A stretch of 9,456 nt of DNA from Deltaproteobacteria bacterium (GTDB lineage: Bacteria; Desulfobacterota; Desulfobacteria; Desulfobacterales; ETH-SRB1): contig JAJSZO010000093.1 of NCBI GenBank assembly GCA_030262795.1, positions 1 through 9,456 on the forward strand, given 5' to 3'. The position numbers and the translations under genes were made by a program. The notes under the pieces were generated by a model. The model did not search any database and was not told where the DNA came from. It saw only the letters and a program-made list of their open reading frames with translations. Each line of letters begins with the position of its first letter. Within the stretch, counting starts at the first letter, position 1. Below, piece after piece: positions 1 to 6,291 of this stretch.

Positions 1-86
1 CTAAGTATTTTTGGCATATATTTTGCTTTTTCTAAATCTTCGTTTTGAAAAATAGCCGTAATCTATTGTTTTTAATATGTTTTATA

Positions 87-126
87 GGTTTTCGTTCAGG
101 CACTAATTAGAGTCTGAACGGAAACC
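87..126. promoter_or_regulatory. Inverted repeat upstream of the oleB-like gene
   Basis: Arms at 87-99 and 114-126 are complementary over 13 bp with one mismatch (a G-T pair if read as RNA) around a 14-base spacer. The spacer contains the 8-bp palindrome CTAATTAG. The repeat lies about 50 bases before the oleB-like start in an otherwise AT-rich non-coding stretch. It could be an operator, a 5'-leader hairpin, or a terminator for a gene ending left of the window. No T-run follows directly on the plus strand, so I do not call it a terminator. I could not place a convincing sigma-70 promoter in bases 1-176. Confidence 0.4.
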
Positions 127-140
127 CGGTTCAGATACAG

Positions 141-156
141 TTTTAGGTTTTAGGTT
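141..156. repeat. Two tandem heptamers (TTTTAGG x2)
   Basis: TTTTAGG occurs twice back to back, followed by TT, about 20 bases before the oleB-like start codon. Read in the phase AGGTTTT-AGGTTAA it resembles the heptamers at 7919-7946 on the opposite strand. Two units alone could be chance. Confidence 0.4.
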
Positions 157-176
157 AAAAAAACAGACCGGTTGAT

Positions 177-1088
177 ATGTCCTCTTTCAGGAACCTATAT
201 CCGTTTAAGTCCCATTATATGGATTTAAACGGGCTTAAATACCACTTTGTTGACGAAGGCTCCGGCGAGCCGCTTGTAATGATCCATGGAAATCCAACAT
301 GGTCATTCTATTATCGCAACCTTATTACAGCTCTTTCACCTCAATTCCGCACCATTGCGATAGACCATATCGGTTGCGGACTGTCCGACAAGCCAGACAC
401 AAAAACATATGATTACAGTCTGAAAAATCGTGTAAATGATCTGGAAACTCTTTTAGATCATCTTGACTTGAAAGAAAAGCTGACTCTTGTCGTTCATGAC
501 TGGGGTGGGATGATCGGAATGGCTTATGCCATAAAACACTCAGACATGGTGAAACGCGTAATCGTAATGAACACAGCGGCTTTTTTTCCTCCAAAAAACA
601 AAAAGCTGCCTCTCAGGCTAAGGCTCATAAGGGATGTTTGCCCATTCGCACGTCTTGCAGTACTCGGTTTCAATCTATTTGCATATAGCGCTCTTTTCAT
701 GGCAACAAGAAAGGGACTTTCAAAAGATGTAAAATCCGGTTTGATTGCCCCGTACAACTGCTGGAAAAACAGGATAGCTACGCTAAAGTTTGTTCAGGAC
801 ATTCCTTTAAGCGCAAATGACCCAAGCTACAGCCTCGTCAAGCATGTTGATAAAAATCTGCATAAACTTTCAAACATTCCAATGCTGATATGCTGGGGCA
901 GGCATGACTTTGTTTTTGATCTCTCATACCTTGCAGAATGGCAGCGCCGTTTTCCGGATGCAGAGGTTCATACTTTTTCAGATGCAGGCCATTATGTCCT
1001 TGAAGACGAGCCGGATAAAATCATACTATTAATTAAAAATTTTTTAAAAATTACCGGATATAACAAAACCCAAAACCATGCCCCCTGA
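177..1088 (+). CDS. oleB: OleB-like alpha/beta hydrolase (beta-lactone decarboxylase)
   Basis: A 303-residue alpha/beta-hydrolase of the haloalkane-dehalogenase-like branch. Visible landmarks are the HGNPTW oxyanion motif (37-42), the nucleophile elbow HDWGG with Asp108 as predicted nucleophile, GRHD with Asp244 as a candidate acid, and GHYVLEDEP with His272. Asp rather than Ser as nucleophile, and direct linkage to an OleC-like ligase, fit OleB, which in characterised systems decarboxylates cis-beta-lactones to cis-olefins. The ATG at 177 is chosen because the N-terminal YPFKSHYMDLNGLKYHFVDEG stretch is typical of the family. There is no clear Shine-Dalgarno sequence. The gene overlaps oleC by 11 bases in another frame, implying translational coupling. 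A haloalkane dehalogenase is the alternative reading; the neighbour argues against it. No signal peptide is seen, so it is probably cytoplasmic or loosely membrane associated. Confidence 0.82.
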   Translation: MSSFRNLYPFKSHYMDLNGLKYHFVDEGSGEPLVMIHGNPTWSFYYRNLITALSPQFRTIAIDHIGCGLSDKPDTKTYDYSLKNRVNDLETLLDHLDLKEKLTLVVHDWGGMIGMAYAIKHSDMVKRVIVMNTAAFFPPKNKKLPLRLRLIRDVCPFARLAVLGFNLFAYSALFMATRKGLSKDVKSGLIAPYNCWKNRIATLKFVQDIPLSANDPSYSLVKHVDKNLHKLSNIPMLICWGRHDFVFDLSYLAEWQRRFPDAEVHTFSDAGHYVLEDEPDKIILLIKNFLKITGYNKTQNHAP

Positions 1089-2745
1089 ACCTGACAACCT
1101 GCGTAGTTGCAATGTTTCAAATCATTTGCAAAGGATGGCGGAAATCCATCCACACAAAAGAGCTGTTGTTTATCCTGCAGCTCATGATAAATACGGAAGG
1201 GTTGCATATTCCCATCTAACCTTTCAGCAGCTTGACAGGGAATCTGACTGTTATGCGCACGGTCTTGAAAATGCAGGCATAACACAGGGAACAAGAACGG
1301 TTTTAATGGTAAAACCAAGCATTGAATTTTTTGTCTTGACATTCGCCATATTCAAGGTTGGAGCTGTACCTGTTGTTGTTGATCCGGGCATGGGAATAAG
1401 CCGGATGCTGAGGTGCCTTGAAGAAAGCCGGTCCCAGGCTTTTATCGGAATACCTGTAGCCCATGCTCTTAGAAAATTTCGCCCAAAATATTTCAAAACA
1501 GTAAAAACATGCATAACTGTCGGAAGACGCTGGTCCTGGAGAGGATTAGCGCTTAAAGATATTCGACGAATCCCATGGAAGCCGTATAACATTGCTGAAA
1601 CCGGGCAAAACGATATGGCCGCCATATTATTTACCACAGGCAGCACAGGACCCGCTAAAGGTGTAGTATATACGCACGGCACATTTGATGCACAGATAAG
1701 ACACATAAAATCCCATTTTAATATAACTTCTGATGAAATAGATCTTCCCACATTCCCTCTCTTTGCCCTGTTTGACCCTGCTTTGGGAATGACGGCAATT
1801 ATACCGGATATGGACCCGACAAAACCGGGATCCGTTAACCCTGAAAAAATCATAGAGCCTATTATGAATCAGGGAGTCACTAATATGTTTGCATCACCTG
1901 CCCTGCTGAATCGAGTGGGACGATACTGCAAAAATAAAGGCTTGACTCTGCCTTCGCTAAAAAGAGTTATTTCCGCAGGCGCTCCGGTTTCTCCATCAAA
2001 TATTGAAAGGTTTGCTTTAACTTTATGCGATGGCATTGAGATTCATACTCCCTATGGCGCCACAGAAGCAATGCCCGTGATATCAATAGGAAGCAACGAA
2101 ATACTGTCCGAAACAGCAGAGCTGAGCAAGAAGGGCTTTGGCATATGCGTAGGTCGTCCTGTCTGCGACCTAAAAGTGCGCATAATTGAGATAACTGATA
2201 ATCAAATCGAAAAGTGGTCGGATGCAATCATTATTTCTGATGGCGAGATAGGTGAAATAACGGTGTCAGGAGATCCGGTCACAAGGCAGTATTTTCGTAA
2301 CCCACGAGCAGATGCGTTTTCCAAAATAAAAGAAGGGAATAAGACATGGCACAGGATGGGGGATCTCGGCTGGATAGACAAAAAGGGAAGGATATGGTTC
2401 TGCGGCCGAAAAAACCAGCGAGTAATTACAAAAAATGGCTTTATGTTTACAATACCATGTGAAGCTATATTCAACAACCATCCAATGGTGTTTCGAAGCG
2501 CTTTGGTCGGAGTTGGTTCTCCATTAGACCAAAAACCGGTGATATGCATTGAACTGGAACATGATAGAAAACGAAAAAGAAAAAAACTTATTAAAAAAGA
2601 ACTCCTTGAACTTGCAAAAAGCAGTGTCCTGACAAAGAACATTGAGATAATACTTTTCTATAAGGCATTCCCTGTTGATATAAGACACAACTCAAAGATT
2701 TTTCGCGAAAAACTGGCACTATGGGCAGAAAAGCATGTGAATTAG
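1078..2745 (+). CDS. oleC: OleC-like AMP-forming ligase (beta-lactone synthetase)
   Basis: A 555-residue member of the adenylate-forming (ANL) superfamily, full length for OleC. It has the P-loop TTGSTGPAKG (186-195), the A5 motif YGATE (326-330), the A7 motif MGDLG (427-431), the hinge-region GRK (443-445) and a C-terminal HNSKIFREKL with Lys540 as candidate catalytic lysine. That C-terminal signature and the adjacent OleB-like gene separate it from ordinary fatty acyl-CoA ligases. In studied systems OleC uses ATP to turn the beta-hydroxy acid made by OleA and OleD into a beta-lactone. The ATG at 1078 lies inside the end of oleB and has no recognisable Shine-Dalgarno sequence, so translation is probably coupled. 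A generic acyl-CoA synthetase is the alternative. Neither oleA nor oleD lies inside the window. Confidence 0.82.
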   Translation: MPPEPDNLRSCNVSNHLQRMAEIHPHKRAVVYPAAHDKYGRVAYSHLTFQQLDRESDCYAHGLENAGITQGTRTVLMVKPSIEFFVLTFAIFKVGAVPVVVDPGMGISRMLRCLEESRSQAFIGIPVAHALRKFRPKYFKTVKTCITVGRRWSWRGLALKDIRRIPWKPYNIAETGQNDMAAILFTTGSTGPAKGVVYTHGTFDAQIRHIKSHFNITSDEIDLPTFPLFALFDPALGMTAIIPDMDPTKPGSVNPEKIIEPIMNQGVTNMFASPALLNRVGRYCKNKGLTLPSLKRVISAGAPVSPSNIERFALTLCDGIEIHTPYGATEAMPVISIGSNEILSETAELSKKGFGICVGRPVCDLKVRIIEITDNQIEKWSDAIIISDGEIGEITVSGDPVTRQYFRNPRADAFSKIKEGNKTWHRMGDLGWIDKKGRIWFCGRKNQRVITKNGFMFTIPCEAIFNNHPMVFRSALVGVGSPLDQKPVICIELEHDRKRKRKKLIKKELLELAKSSVLTKNIEIILFYKAFPVDIRHNSKIFREKLALWAEKHVN

Positions 2746-2766
2746 GTTTCACTAAAGGAGAAGTAC

Positions 2767-3621
2767 ATGGGACAAACAAAGATTACCGTATTGTGTGAGA
2801 ATACTGCCGGAGGACAGATGGGTTTGACTGGAGAACACGGCTTTTCCGCCCTGATTGAAAAAAACGGACAGAAAATCCTTTTTGATACAGGCCAGGGCAT
2901 GTCCCTCGCCAATAATGCACAGGTACTCGGAATCAATCTAACGCAACTCAAGAGGGTTATTCTCAGTCACGGCCATTATGATCATACAGGTGGCCTCCCA
3001 TCTGTGCTGTATCCGCCGCGAGGTGTCGAGGTTATTGCCCATCCGGACATTTTTTCAAAAAAATATGCTGAAATAGAAACACCTGCCGGCAAACAAAGAG
3101 TTTTCATCGGCATTAAATATTCTCAAGACTATCTCGAAGGTGCACTGCAGGCCAGATTCAACTTGATACAAAAGTTTTCCGAAATCGTGCCGGGACTTTT
3201 CTTTTCAGGGGAAGTGCCGAGAGAAACGGACTTTGAATACCCGGACAAAAGGCTCAAGGTAAAGCATAAAGGAAAGTTTACTGATGACCCCCTATTGGAC
3301 GATATCAGCCTCTTAATTGAAACGGATCAGGGACCCGTTATCCTGCTTGGATGTGCACATGCAGGGGTGGTCAACATCATGAACCATTTTTCGGCCAAAA
3401 CAGGACACAAGGAATTTCATGCCGTGATCGGAGGCACACATTTAGGCTTTATGATGGGGTCTGATCAGCAGATAGAAAAGTCTATGGATGCATTTGATGA
3501 CTATGCAGTGAACGTCATTGCCGTCTCCCACTGTACCGGACAGGAAGCCGCAGCTATGTGTTACAACAGATTCAAAAGCCGATTTGCCTTTGCCTGCGCC
3601 GGCTGGAATCTGGAAATTTAG
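2767..3621 (+). CDS. Metallo-beta-lactamase-fold hydrolase, MJ0301/COG1237 type
   Basis: A 284-residue metallo-beta-lactamase-fold protein. Metal-site residues are visible: LFDTG (38-42), the HxHxDH motif SHGHYDHTGG with His68, His70, Asp72 and His73, GCAHAG with His198, and SHCTG with His255. The pattern fits the family often annotated as 7,8-dihydropterin-6-methyl-4-(beta-D-ribofuranosyl)aminobenzene 5'-phosphate synthase. That name comes from few members and should not be read as a proven reaction here. A strong AAGGAG (2755-2760) sits six bases before the ATG. The gene begins 21 bases after oleC, so it is probably co-transcribed with the olefin genes, where oleD is often found in other genomes. 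No signal peptide; cytoplasmic. The specific substrate is unknown. Confidence 0.8.
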   Translation: MGQTKITVLCENTAGGQMGLTGEHGFSALIEKNGQKILFDTGQGMSLANNAQVLGINLTQLKRVILSHGHYDHTGGLPSVLYPPRGVEVIAHPDIFSKKYAEIETPAGKQRVFIGIKYSQDYLEGALQARFNLIQKFSEIVPGLFFSGEVPRETDFEYPDKRLKVKHKGKFTDDPLLDDISLLIETDQGPVILLGCAHAGVVNIMNHFSAKTGHKEFHAVIGGTHLGFMMGSDQQIEKSMDAFDDYAVNVIAVSHCTGQEAAAMCYNRFKSRFAFACAGWNLEI

Positions 3622-3631
3622 GGACTTGGAA

Positions 3632-3659
3632 TTAGTGTAACTTAGTGTAATTAGTGGAC
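3632..3659 (+). repeat. Three short TTAGTG-type repeats
   Basis: TTAGTGTAA occurs at 3632-3640 and 3642-3650, followed by the diverged copy TTAGTGGAC at 3651-3659. The array fills most of the 58-base gap between the metallo-hydrolase stop and the ribosome-binding site of the next gene. It has no hairpin potential or promoter match that I can see. Confidence 0.6.
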
Positions 3660-3679
3660 AAATAAAAAAGGAGAATAAT

Positions 3680-3934
3680 ATGGCGTTTGATCCTGAAAAG
3701 GATAAAGTCTTAAAAAAGTGGAAATGTGAAGATACAGGCCTTGTTGTATCCATAAATCAATACAACGAAGCTCAGCCAAAGCTTCAGATCGGTCCCAGAA
3801 TATTAAAAAAAAAAGATGGGGGAGATAGGGCACCTGTTAAGGCAGGACGTCTTTCTATTGAGGATGTCATGTGGTTTTATGATATTATTGATGAAGTTAA
3901 AGATGAACTTTTCCGCATCGCAAAGCCGGAATAA
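3680..3934 (+). CDS. Small PC4/YdbC-like putative nucleic-acid-binding protein
   Basis: An 84-residue charged protein with a very good ribosome-binding site (GGAG at 3670-3673, six bases before the ATG). The order of elements resembles a PC4/YdbC-type ssDNA-binding domain: a strand with LVVSINQYN (about 21-29), a second strand with KLQIGPR (34-40), a basic loop rich in Lys, Asp and Gly (43-55), then GRLSIEDVMWFYDIIDEV (56-73) as the helix that packs against the sheet. This is recognition by pattern only; sequence conservation in the family is weak. If correct, it would bind single-stranded DNA or RNA as a dimer. It lies 58 bases after the metallo-hydrolase and 14 bases before the nucleoside phosphorylase, so it may be in one operon with both. 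Reality as a gene is well supported; the function is tentative. Confidence 0.72.
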   Translation: MAFDPEKDKVLKKWKCEDTGLVVSINQYNEAQPKLQIGPRILKKKDGGDRAPVKAGRLSIEDVMWFYDIIDEVKDELFRIAKPE

Positions 3935-3948
3935 TCTGAATTAATAAA

Positions 3949-4683
3949 ATGCCATACGATAATGCAATAATAAAGCCTTTAAAAAGCAAAAACTCTCCGA
4001 ACCTGGGACAGGTTGCTGTATTGATGGCAGATGATAAGGATATTCGATTTTTTTGCAGGCTGCTCAATATGAGTAAAAATAATTTTACCAGACTCATGAT
4101 GAGCAAAGTATATGTCGGGAATTCAGACAATCAAAGTTTGTCTGTGGCAGGCCCTTTAATCGGTGCTCCTTATGCTGTGATGCTTTTAGAAACACTTATT
4201 GCCTGGGGTACCCGTAAAGTTATATTTTTCGGGATGTGTGGAGCGATTTCTCCGAAGGTTAAGATAGGAGATATTGTAGTGCCAACGGATTCAATAATTG
4301 ATGAAGGCACATCAAAGCATTACACTGCGAATAAAAGCCTGAGAAGCAAGCCGTCTTTTCTGATCGTAGAAAAGATAAAGCACATCCTTAATAAGAATAA
4401 TATAGAATTTCACGATGGCCTTGTTTGGACTACTGACGCTATATACAGAGAAACGCGAGAGAAACTTGATTATTACCAGGCAAAGGACACCCTTGCGGTT
4501 GACATGGAACTTTCTGCGCTCTTCACAGTCGGGAGGTTTCGCAATATAGAAACAGGAAGCATTCTTGTCGTCTCCGATGAACTGTCCACATATAAGTGGC
4601 GTCCCGGCTTCAGGGAAAAACGATTCATAAAGACCCGTAAAATAGTTGCCGAACTAATAAAGACTTTATGTGCAACACTTTAG
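3949..4683 (+). CDS. Nucleoside phosphorylase (PNP/UDP phosphorylase family)
   Basis: A 244-residue member of the purine nucleoside/uridine phosphorylase family, close to the usual length. Recognisable parts are GPLIGAPYA (68-76), GMCGAISPKVKIGDIVVP (95-112), VDMELSALF (184-192) with Glu187 at the ribose-binding position, and VVSDEL (207-212) with Asp210 as the candidate catalytic acid. Members cleave nucleosides with phosphate to a free base and ribose-1-phosphate. Whether this one prefers uridine, purines or methylthioadenosine cannot be told by eye. The ATG at 3949 lacks a good Shine-Dalgarno sequence but follows the previous stop by only 14 bases, so coupling is likely. The stop codon TAG is built across the junction with a 180-bp foldback element. 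Removing the element would restore the same TAG, so the protein does not appear truncated. Confidence 0.82.
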   Translation: MPYDNAIIKPLKSKNSPNLGQVAVLMADDKDIRFFCRLLNMSKNNFTRLMMSKVYVGNSDNQSLSVAGPLIGAPYAVMLLETLIAWGTRKVIFFGMCGAISPKVKIGDIVVPTDSIIDEGTSKHYTANKSLRSKPSFLIVEKIKHILNKNNIEFHDGLVWTTDAIYRETREKLDYYQAKDTLAVDMELSALFTVGRFRNIETGSILVVSDELSTYKWRPGFREKRFIKTRKIVAELIKTLCATL

Positions 4684-4862
4684 GAACGGGGACTAAATAA
4701 CTTCCCCAACTATGCATCATAGCTTCAGGCCGCCTTTGTCCGATCTCAAATCACAAAAATATCAAAATAGCTCGCTATTCCATCAACTTTTGCGATCTGA
4801 GATCGAACAAATCCGACCCAAATCTATGCGCCTACTTTGGGAAGTTATTTCGTCCCCGTTCC
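4683..4862. mobile_element. 180-bp foldback (MITE-like) element with inverted ends
   Basis: The two ends, 4682-4706 and 4839-4863, are inverted copies over 25 bp with a single mismatch (T4694 against G4851), beginning GGAACGGGGAC. Pairing continues imperfectly across the whole interior: 4741-4748 pairs with 4798-4805 and 4735-4739 with 4807-4811. At the centre, AATAGC (4766-4771) pairs with GCTATT (4774-4779). TTA is present at both outer flanks (4680-4682 and 4863-4865), compatible with a 3-bp target duplication when the element is taken as 4683-4862. It has no coding capacity. It is probably a non-autonomous mobile or REP-like element. It would also form a long hairpin in the mRNA and, with the T-run at 4868-4872, might stop transcription. 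Confidence 0.7.
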
Positions 4863-4918
4863 TTAGCTTTTTGAAAGTTATAGAACGATAGATAACAGAA
4901 AATTCATTTTCATTTTCA

Positions 4919-4946
4919 TTGACAGTAAAAAAAAATAGTGTTATCG
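4919..4946 (+). promoter_or_regulatory. Probable promoter of the tRNA gene
   Basis: A perfect TTGACA (-35) at 4919-4924 is followed after 16 bases by TTATCG (4941-4946), a weak -10 preceded by TG at 4939-4940. An A-run fills the spacer, and a T-rich stretch with repeated ATTTTC lies just upstream and could act as an UP-like element. The predicted start falls a few bases before the tRNA at 4961. The -35 is convincing; the -10 is not. Confidence 0.5.
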
Positions 4947-4960
4947 GCTTTTAAAATCAC

Positions 4961-5035
4961 AGGCGCGTAGCTCAGAGGGAGAGCGCTACCTCGACACGGT
5001 AGAAGTCGTTGGTTCAAATCCAATCGCGCCTACCA
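4961..5035 (+). tRNA. tRNA-Val (anticodon GAC), with C33
   Basis: A 75-base cloverleaf with encoded CCA. The acceptor stem AGGCGCG (4961-4967) pairs with CGCGCCU (5025-5031), and A73 is at 5032. The D-arm is GCUC/GAGC with a 7-base loop holding GG. The anticodon stem CUACC/GGUAG (4986-4990, 4998-5002) encloses the loop UCGACAC, with anticodon GAC at 4993-4995. The T-arm is GUUGG/CCAAU with loop UUCAAAU. GAC plus A73 indicates valine. The oddity is position 33, which is C (4992) instead of the almost invariant U. All stems are fully paired apart from a G-U in the T-stem, so the gene otherwise looks functional. A1-U72 replaces the usual G1-C72. It is flanked by its own promoter and terminator. 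Confidence 0.93.
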
Positions 5036-5040
5036 TCAAT

Positions 5041-5068
5041 AAGGTTGCAGTTTTCTGCAACCTTTTTT
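5041..5068 (+). terminator. Rho-independent terminator after the tRNA
   Basis: AAGGTTGCAG (5041-5050) and CTGCAACCTT (5055-5064) form a perfect 10-bp stem around TTTT, running directly into a T-tract through 5068. It starts six bases after the tRNA CCA end and should isolate the tRNA transcript from the next unit. Confidence 0.92.
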
Positions 5069-5107
5069 ATTTGGAAAAAGCATGGTACTCATATAAACAG
5101 GCTTGCG

Positions 5108-5116
5108 TGATATAAT
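5108..5116 (+). promoter_or_regulatory. Extended -10 promoter of the fmdB-like/purN-like unit
   Basis: TG at 5108-5109, one base, then TATAAT at 5111-5116 gives a perfect extended -10 element. No good -35 is seen at 16-18 bases upstream, as expected for this promoter class. Transcription would start near 5123, leaving a leader of about 22 bases before the ATG at 5145. Confidence 0.6.
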
Positions 5117-5144
5117 ATAAATTTAATAACTTACATGTCTAATT

Positions 5145-5459
5145 ATGCCAATTTACGAATACGAACACATAGATAAACCTTGTTTACTTGGCAGGGTGTT
5201 TGAAGTAAGGCAGTCAATTCAGGATGAAGCGCTGAATAGTTGCCCTGATTGTGCCGGTTCAATACGAAAAATCGTTTCTCGAATAAATATAAGCTCTACT
5301 AAAAGCGACAGAGAACTGCGCGATCTCGGTTTCACCAAGCTCGTAAAACGTGATGATGGTGTTTATGAAAATGTAACAGCTCGTGATGGTGATAGTAAAG
5401 TTGTGCTAAGAGACAAACCGGAAACATTGCCGGATTTAAGGAAAACAATCAGCGATTAG
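5145..5459 (+). CDS. FmdB-like zinc-ribbon protein with altered first knuckle
   Basis: A 104-residue protein opening with MPIYEYEH and continuing FEVRQSIQDEALNSCPDCAGSIRKIVS (19-45), the order seen in the FmdB/CxxC regulatory-type family. The second knuckle CPDC (33-36) is intact. The first CxxC is missing: E7-H8 stand where the first cysteine is expected and only C13 follows, so zinc, if bound, might use His8, Cys13, Cys33 and Cys36. The tail (50-104) is charged and shows no known domain. Family members are small proteins of uncertain role, often called regulatory. The ATG has no strong Shine-Dalgarno sequence, but it fits the family start and the promoter just upstream. The purN-like gene starts 40 bases after its stop, so the two are probably one operon. 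Confidence 0.75.
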   Translation: MPIYEYEHIDKPCLLGRVFEVRQSIQDEALNSCPDCAGSIRKIVSRINISSTKSDRELRDLGFTKLVKRDDGVYENVTARDGDSKVVLRDKPETLPDLRKTISD

Positions 5460-5499
5460 ACTGGTTTCAAGGAACGTGGGCGTCATGGAGGATTCTAAA

Positions 5500-6291
5500 A
5501 TGGCCAAAAAGATCCGTATAGGCGTACTTATATCCGGAAGCGGAACAAATTTACAGGCAATCAGCGATTCTTGTGACTCAGGAAAAATAAACGGGGATAT
5601 AACATTTGTAGGATCCGACAATCCTGGCGCATTGGGTATTGAAAGAAGTAAGAAGCGCGGAATAGCTACATTTGTTGTAGATTATAGGCCGATAATTCAG
5701 AGCTGTAAAAAGGATCCGAACAAGGTCTCACTTCCGGATGATTTTGATCTGGATGATGTACTTTCAAAGCAGAACCTTTTTTCATCAAATGCACCTCCGG
5801 AAAAAGTTAGATCTTTTTTTACAACAAGGGCTGTTGCCGAAGCAAAACTGATTGATAAAATGAAGCCATATCCCTTTGACCTCCTTGTACTGGCTGGTTT
5901 TATGAGAAATTTAACCCCTTATTTTATTGACAGGATAAATACTGATCCTTCAAATCCTCGCATAATGAATATCCATCCTGCCTTGCTACCCTCATTTCCT
6001 GGCGTTGATGGATATGGAGATACTTTCAGGTATGGATGCAAGATTGGTGGATGTACAATACACTTTATTGATTACGGAGAAGATTCAGGGCCTATTATAG
6101 GTCAGAGAGCATTCCGGATAACAGGTGATGATACTTTGGAACGTATTAAAGAAAAAGGTTTAAAGCTTGAATGGGAGTTGTATCCGGAATGTATAGAGCT
6201 ATTTGCCAGGGGACGTCTGAAAATTGTCAGGATGTCATACGAGTTAGAAAATGGCAAAAAAATAGAGAAAAATGTGGTTAAAATTTTATAA
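5500..6291 (+). CDS. purN: PurN-like phosphoribosylglycinamide formyltransferase, enlarged variant
   Basis: A 263-residue formyltransferase-fold protein. Landmarks are GVLISGSGTNLQAI (8-21), FDLLVLAGFMRNL (126-138), MNIHPALLPSFPG (156-168) with Asn157 and His159 matching the catalytic Asn and His of PurN, and GEDSGPIIGQ with Asp195 matching the catalytic Asp. PurN transfers a formyl group from 10-formyltetrahydrofolate to glycinamide ribonucleotide in purine synthesis. It is longer than usual (about 190-215): roughly 45 extra residues lie between 62 and 124, with a C-terminal extension. The usual His-containing stretch after PG reads DGYGD here. The ATG at 5500 is preferred over the upstream GTG 5476 and ATG 5485 because GGAGG (5487-5491) sits eight bases before it. 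Another formyltransferase substrate is possible. Confidence 0.78.
   Translation: MAKKIRIGVLISGSGTNLQAISDSCDSGKINGDITFVGSDNPGALGIERSKKRGIATFVVDYRPIIQSCKKDPNKVSLPDDFDLDDVLSKQNLFSSNAPPEKVRSFFTTRAVAEAKLIDKMKPYPFDLLVLAGFMRNLTPYFIDRINTDPSNPRIMNIHPALLPSFPGVDGYGDTFRYGCKIGGCTIHFIDYGEDSGPIIGQRAFRITGDDTLERIKEKGLKLEWELYPECIELFARGRLKIVRMSYELENGKKIEKNVVKIL

Noticed and set aside
177..1088. Haloalkane dehalogenase reading of the first hydrolase
   Set aside because: The fold and Asp nucleophile fit both, but the overlapping OleC-like ligase makes OleB the better call.
1251..1853. 200-residue open frame on the minus strand inside oleC
   Set aside because: It lies opposite the well-supported ligase, has no ribosome-binding site or recognisable motif, and is explained as the shadow of a conserved coding frame.
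5470..5483. GGAACGTGGGCG resembling the end of the foldback element
   Set aside because: The match is short and imperfect, with no partner arm nearby; it is likely chance.
5476..5499. Upstream GTG (5476) or ATG (5485) start for the purN-like gene
   Set aside because: The strong GGAGG at 5487-5491 would lie inside the coding region; it is well placed for the ATG at 5500, which also gives the normal N-terminus for the family.
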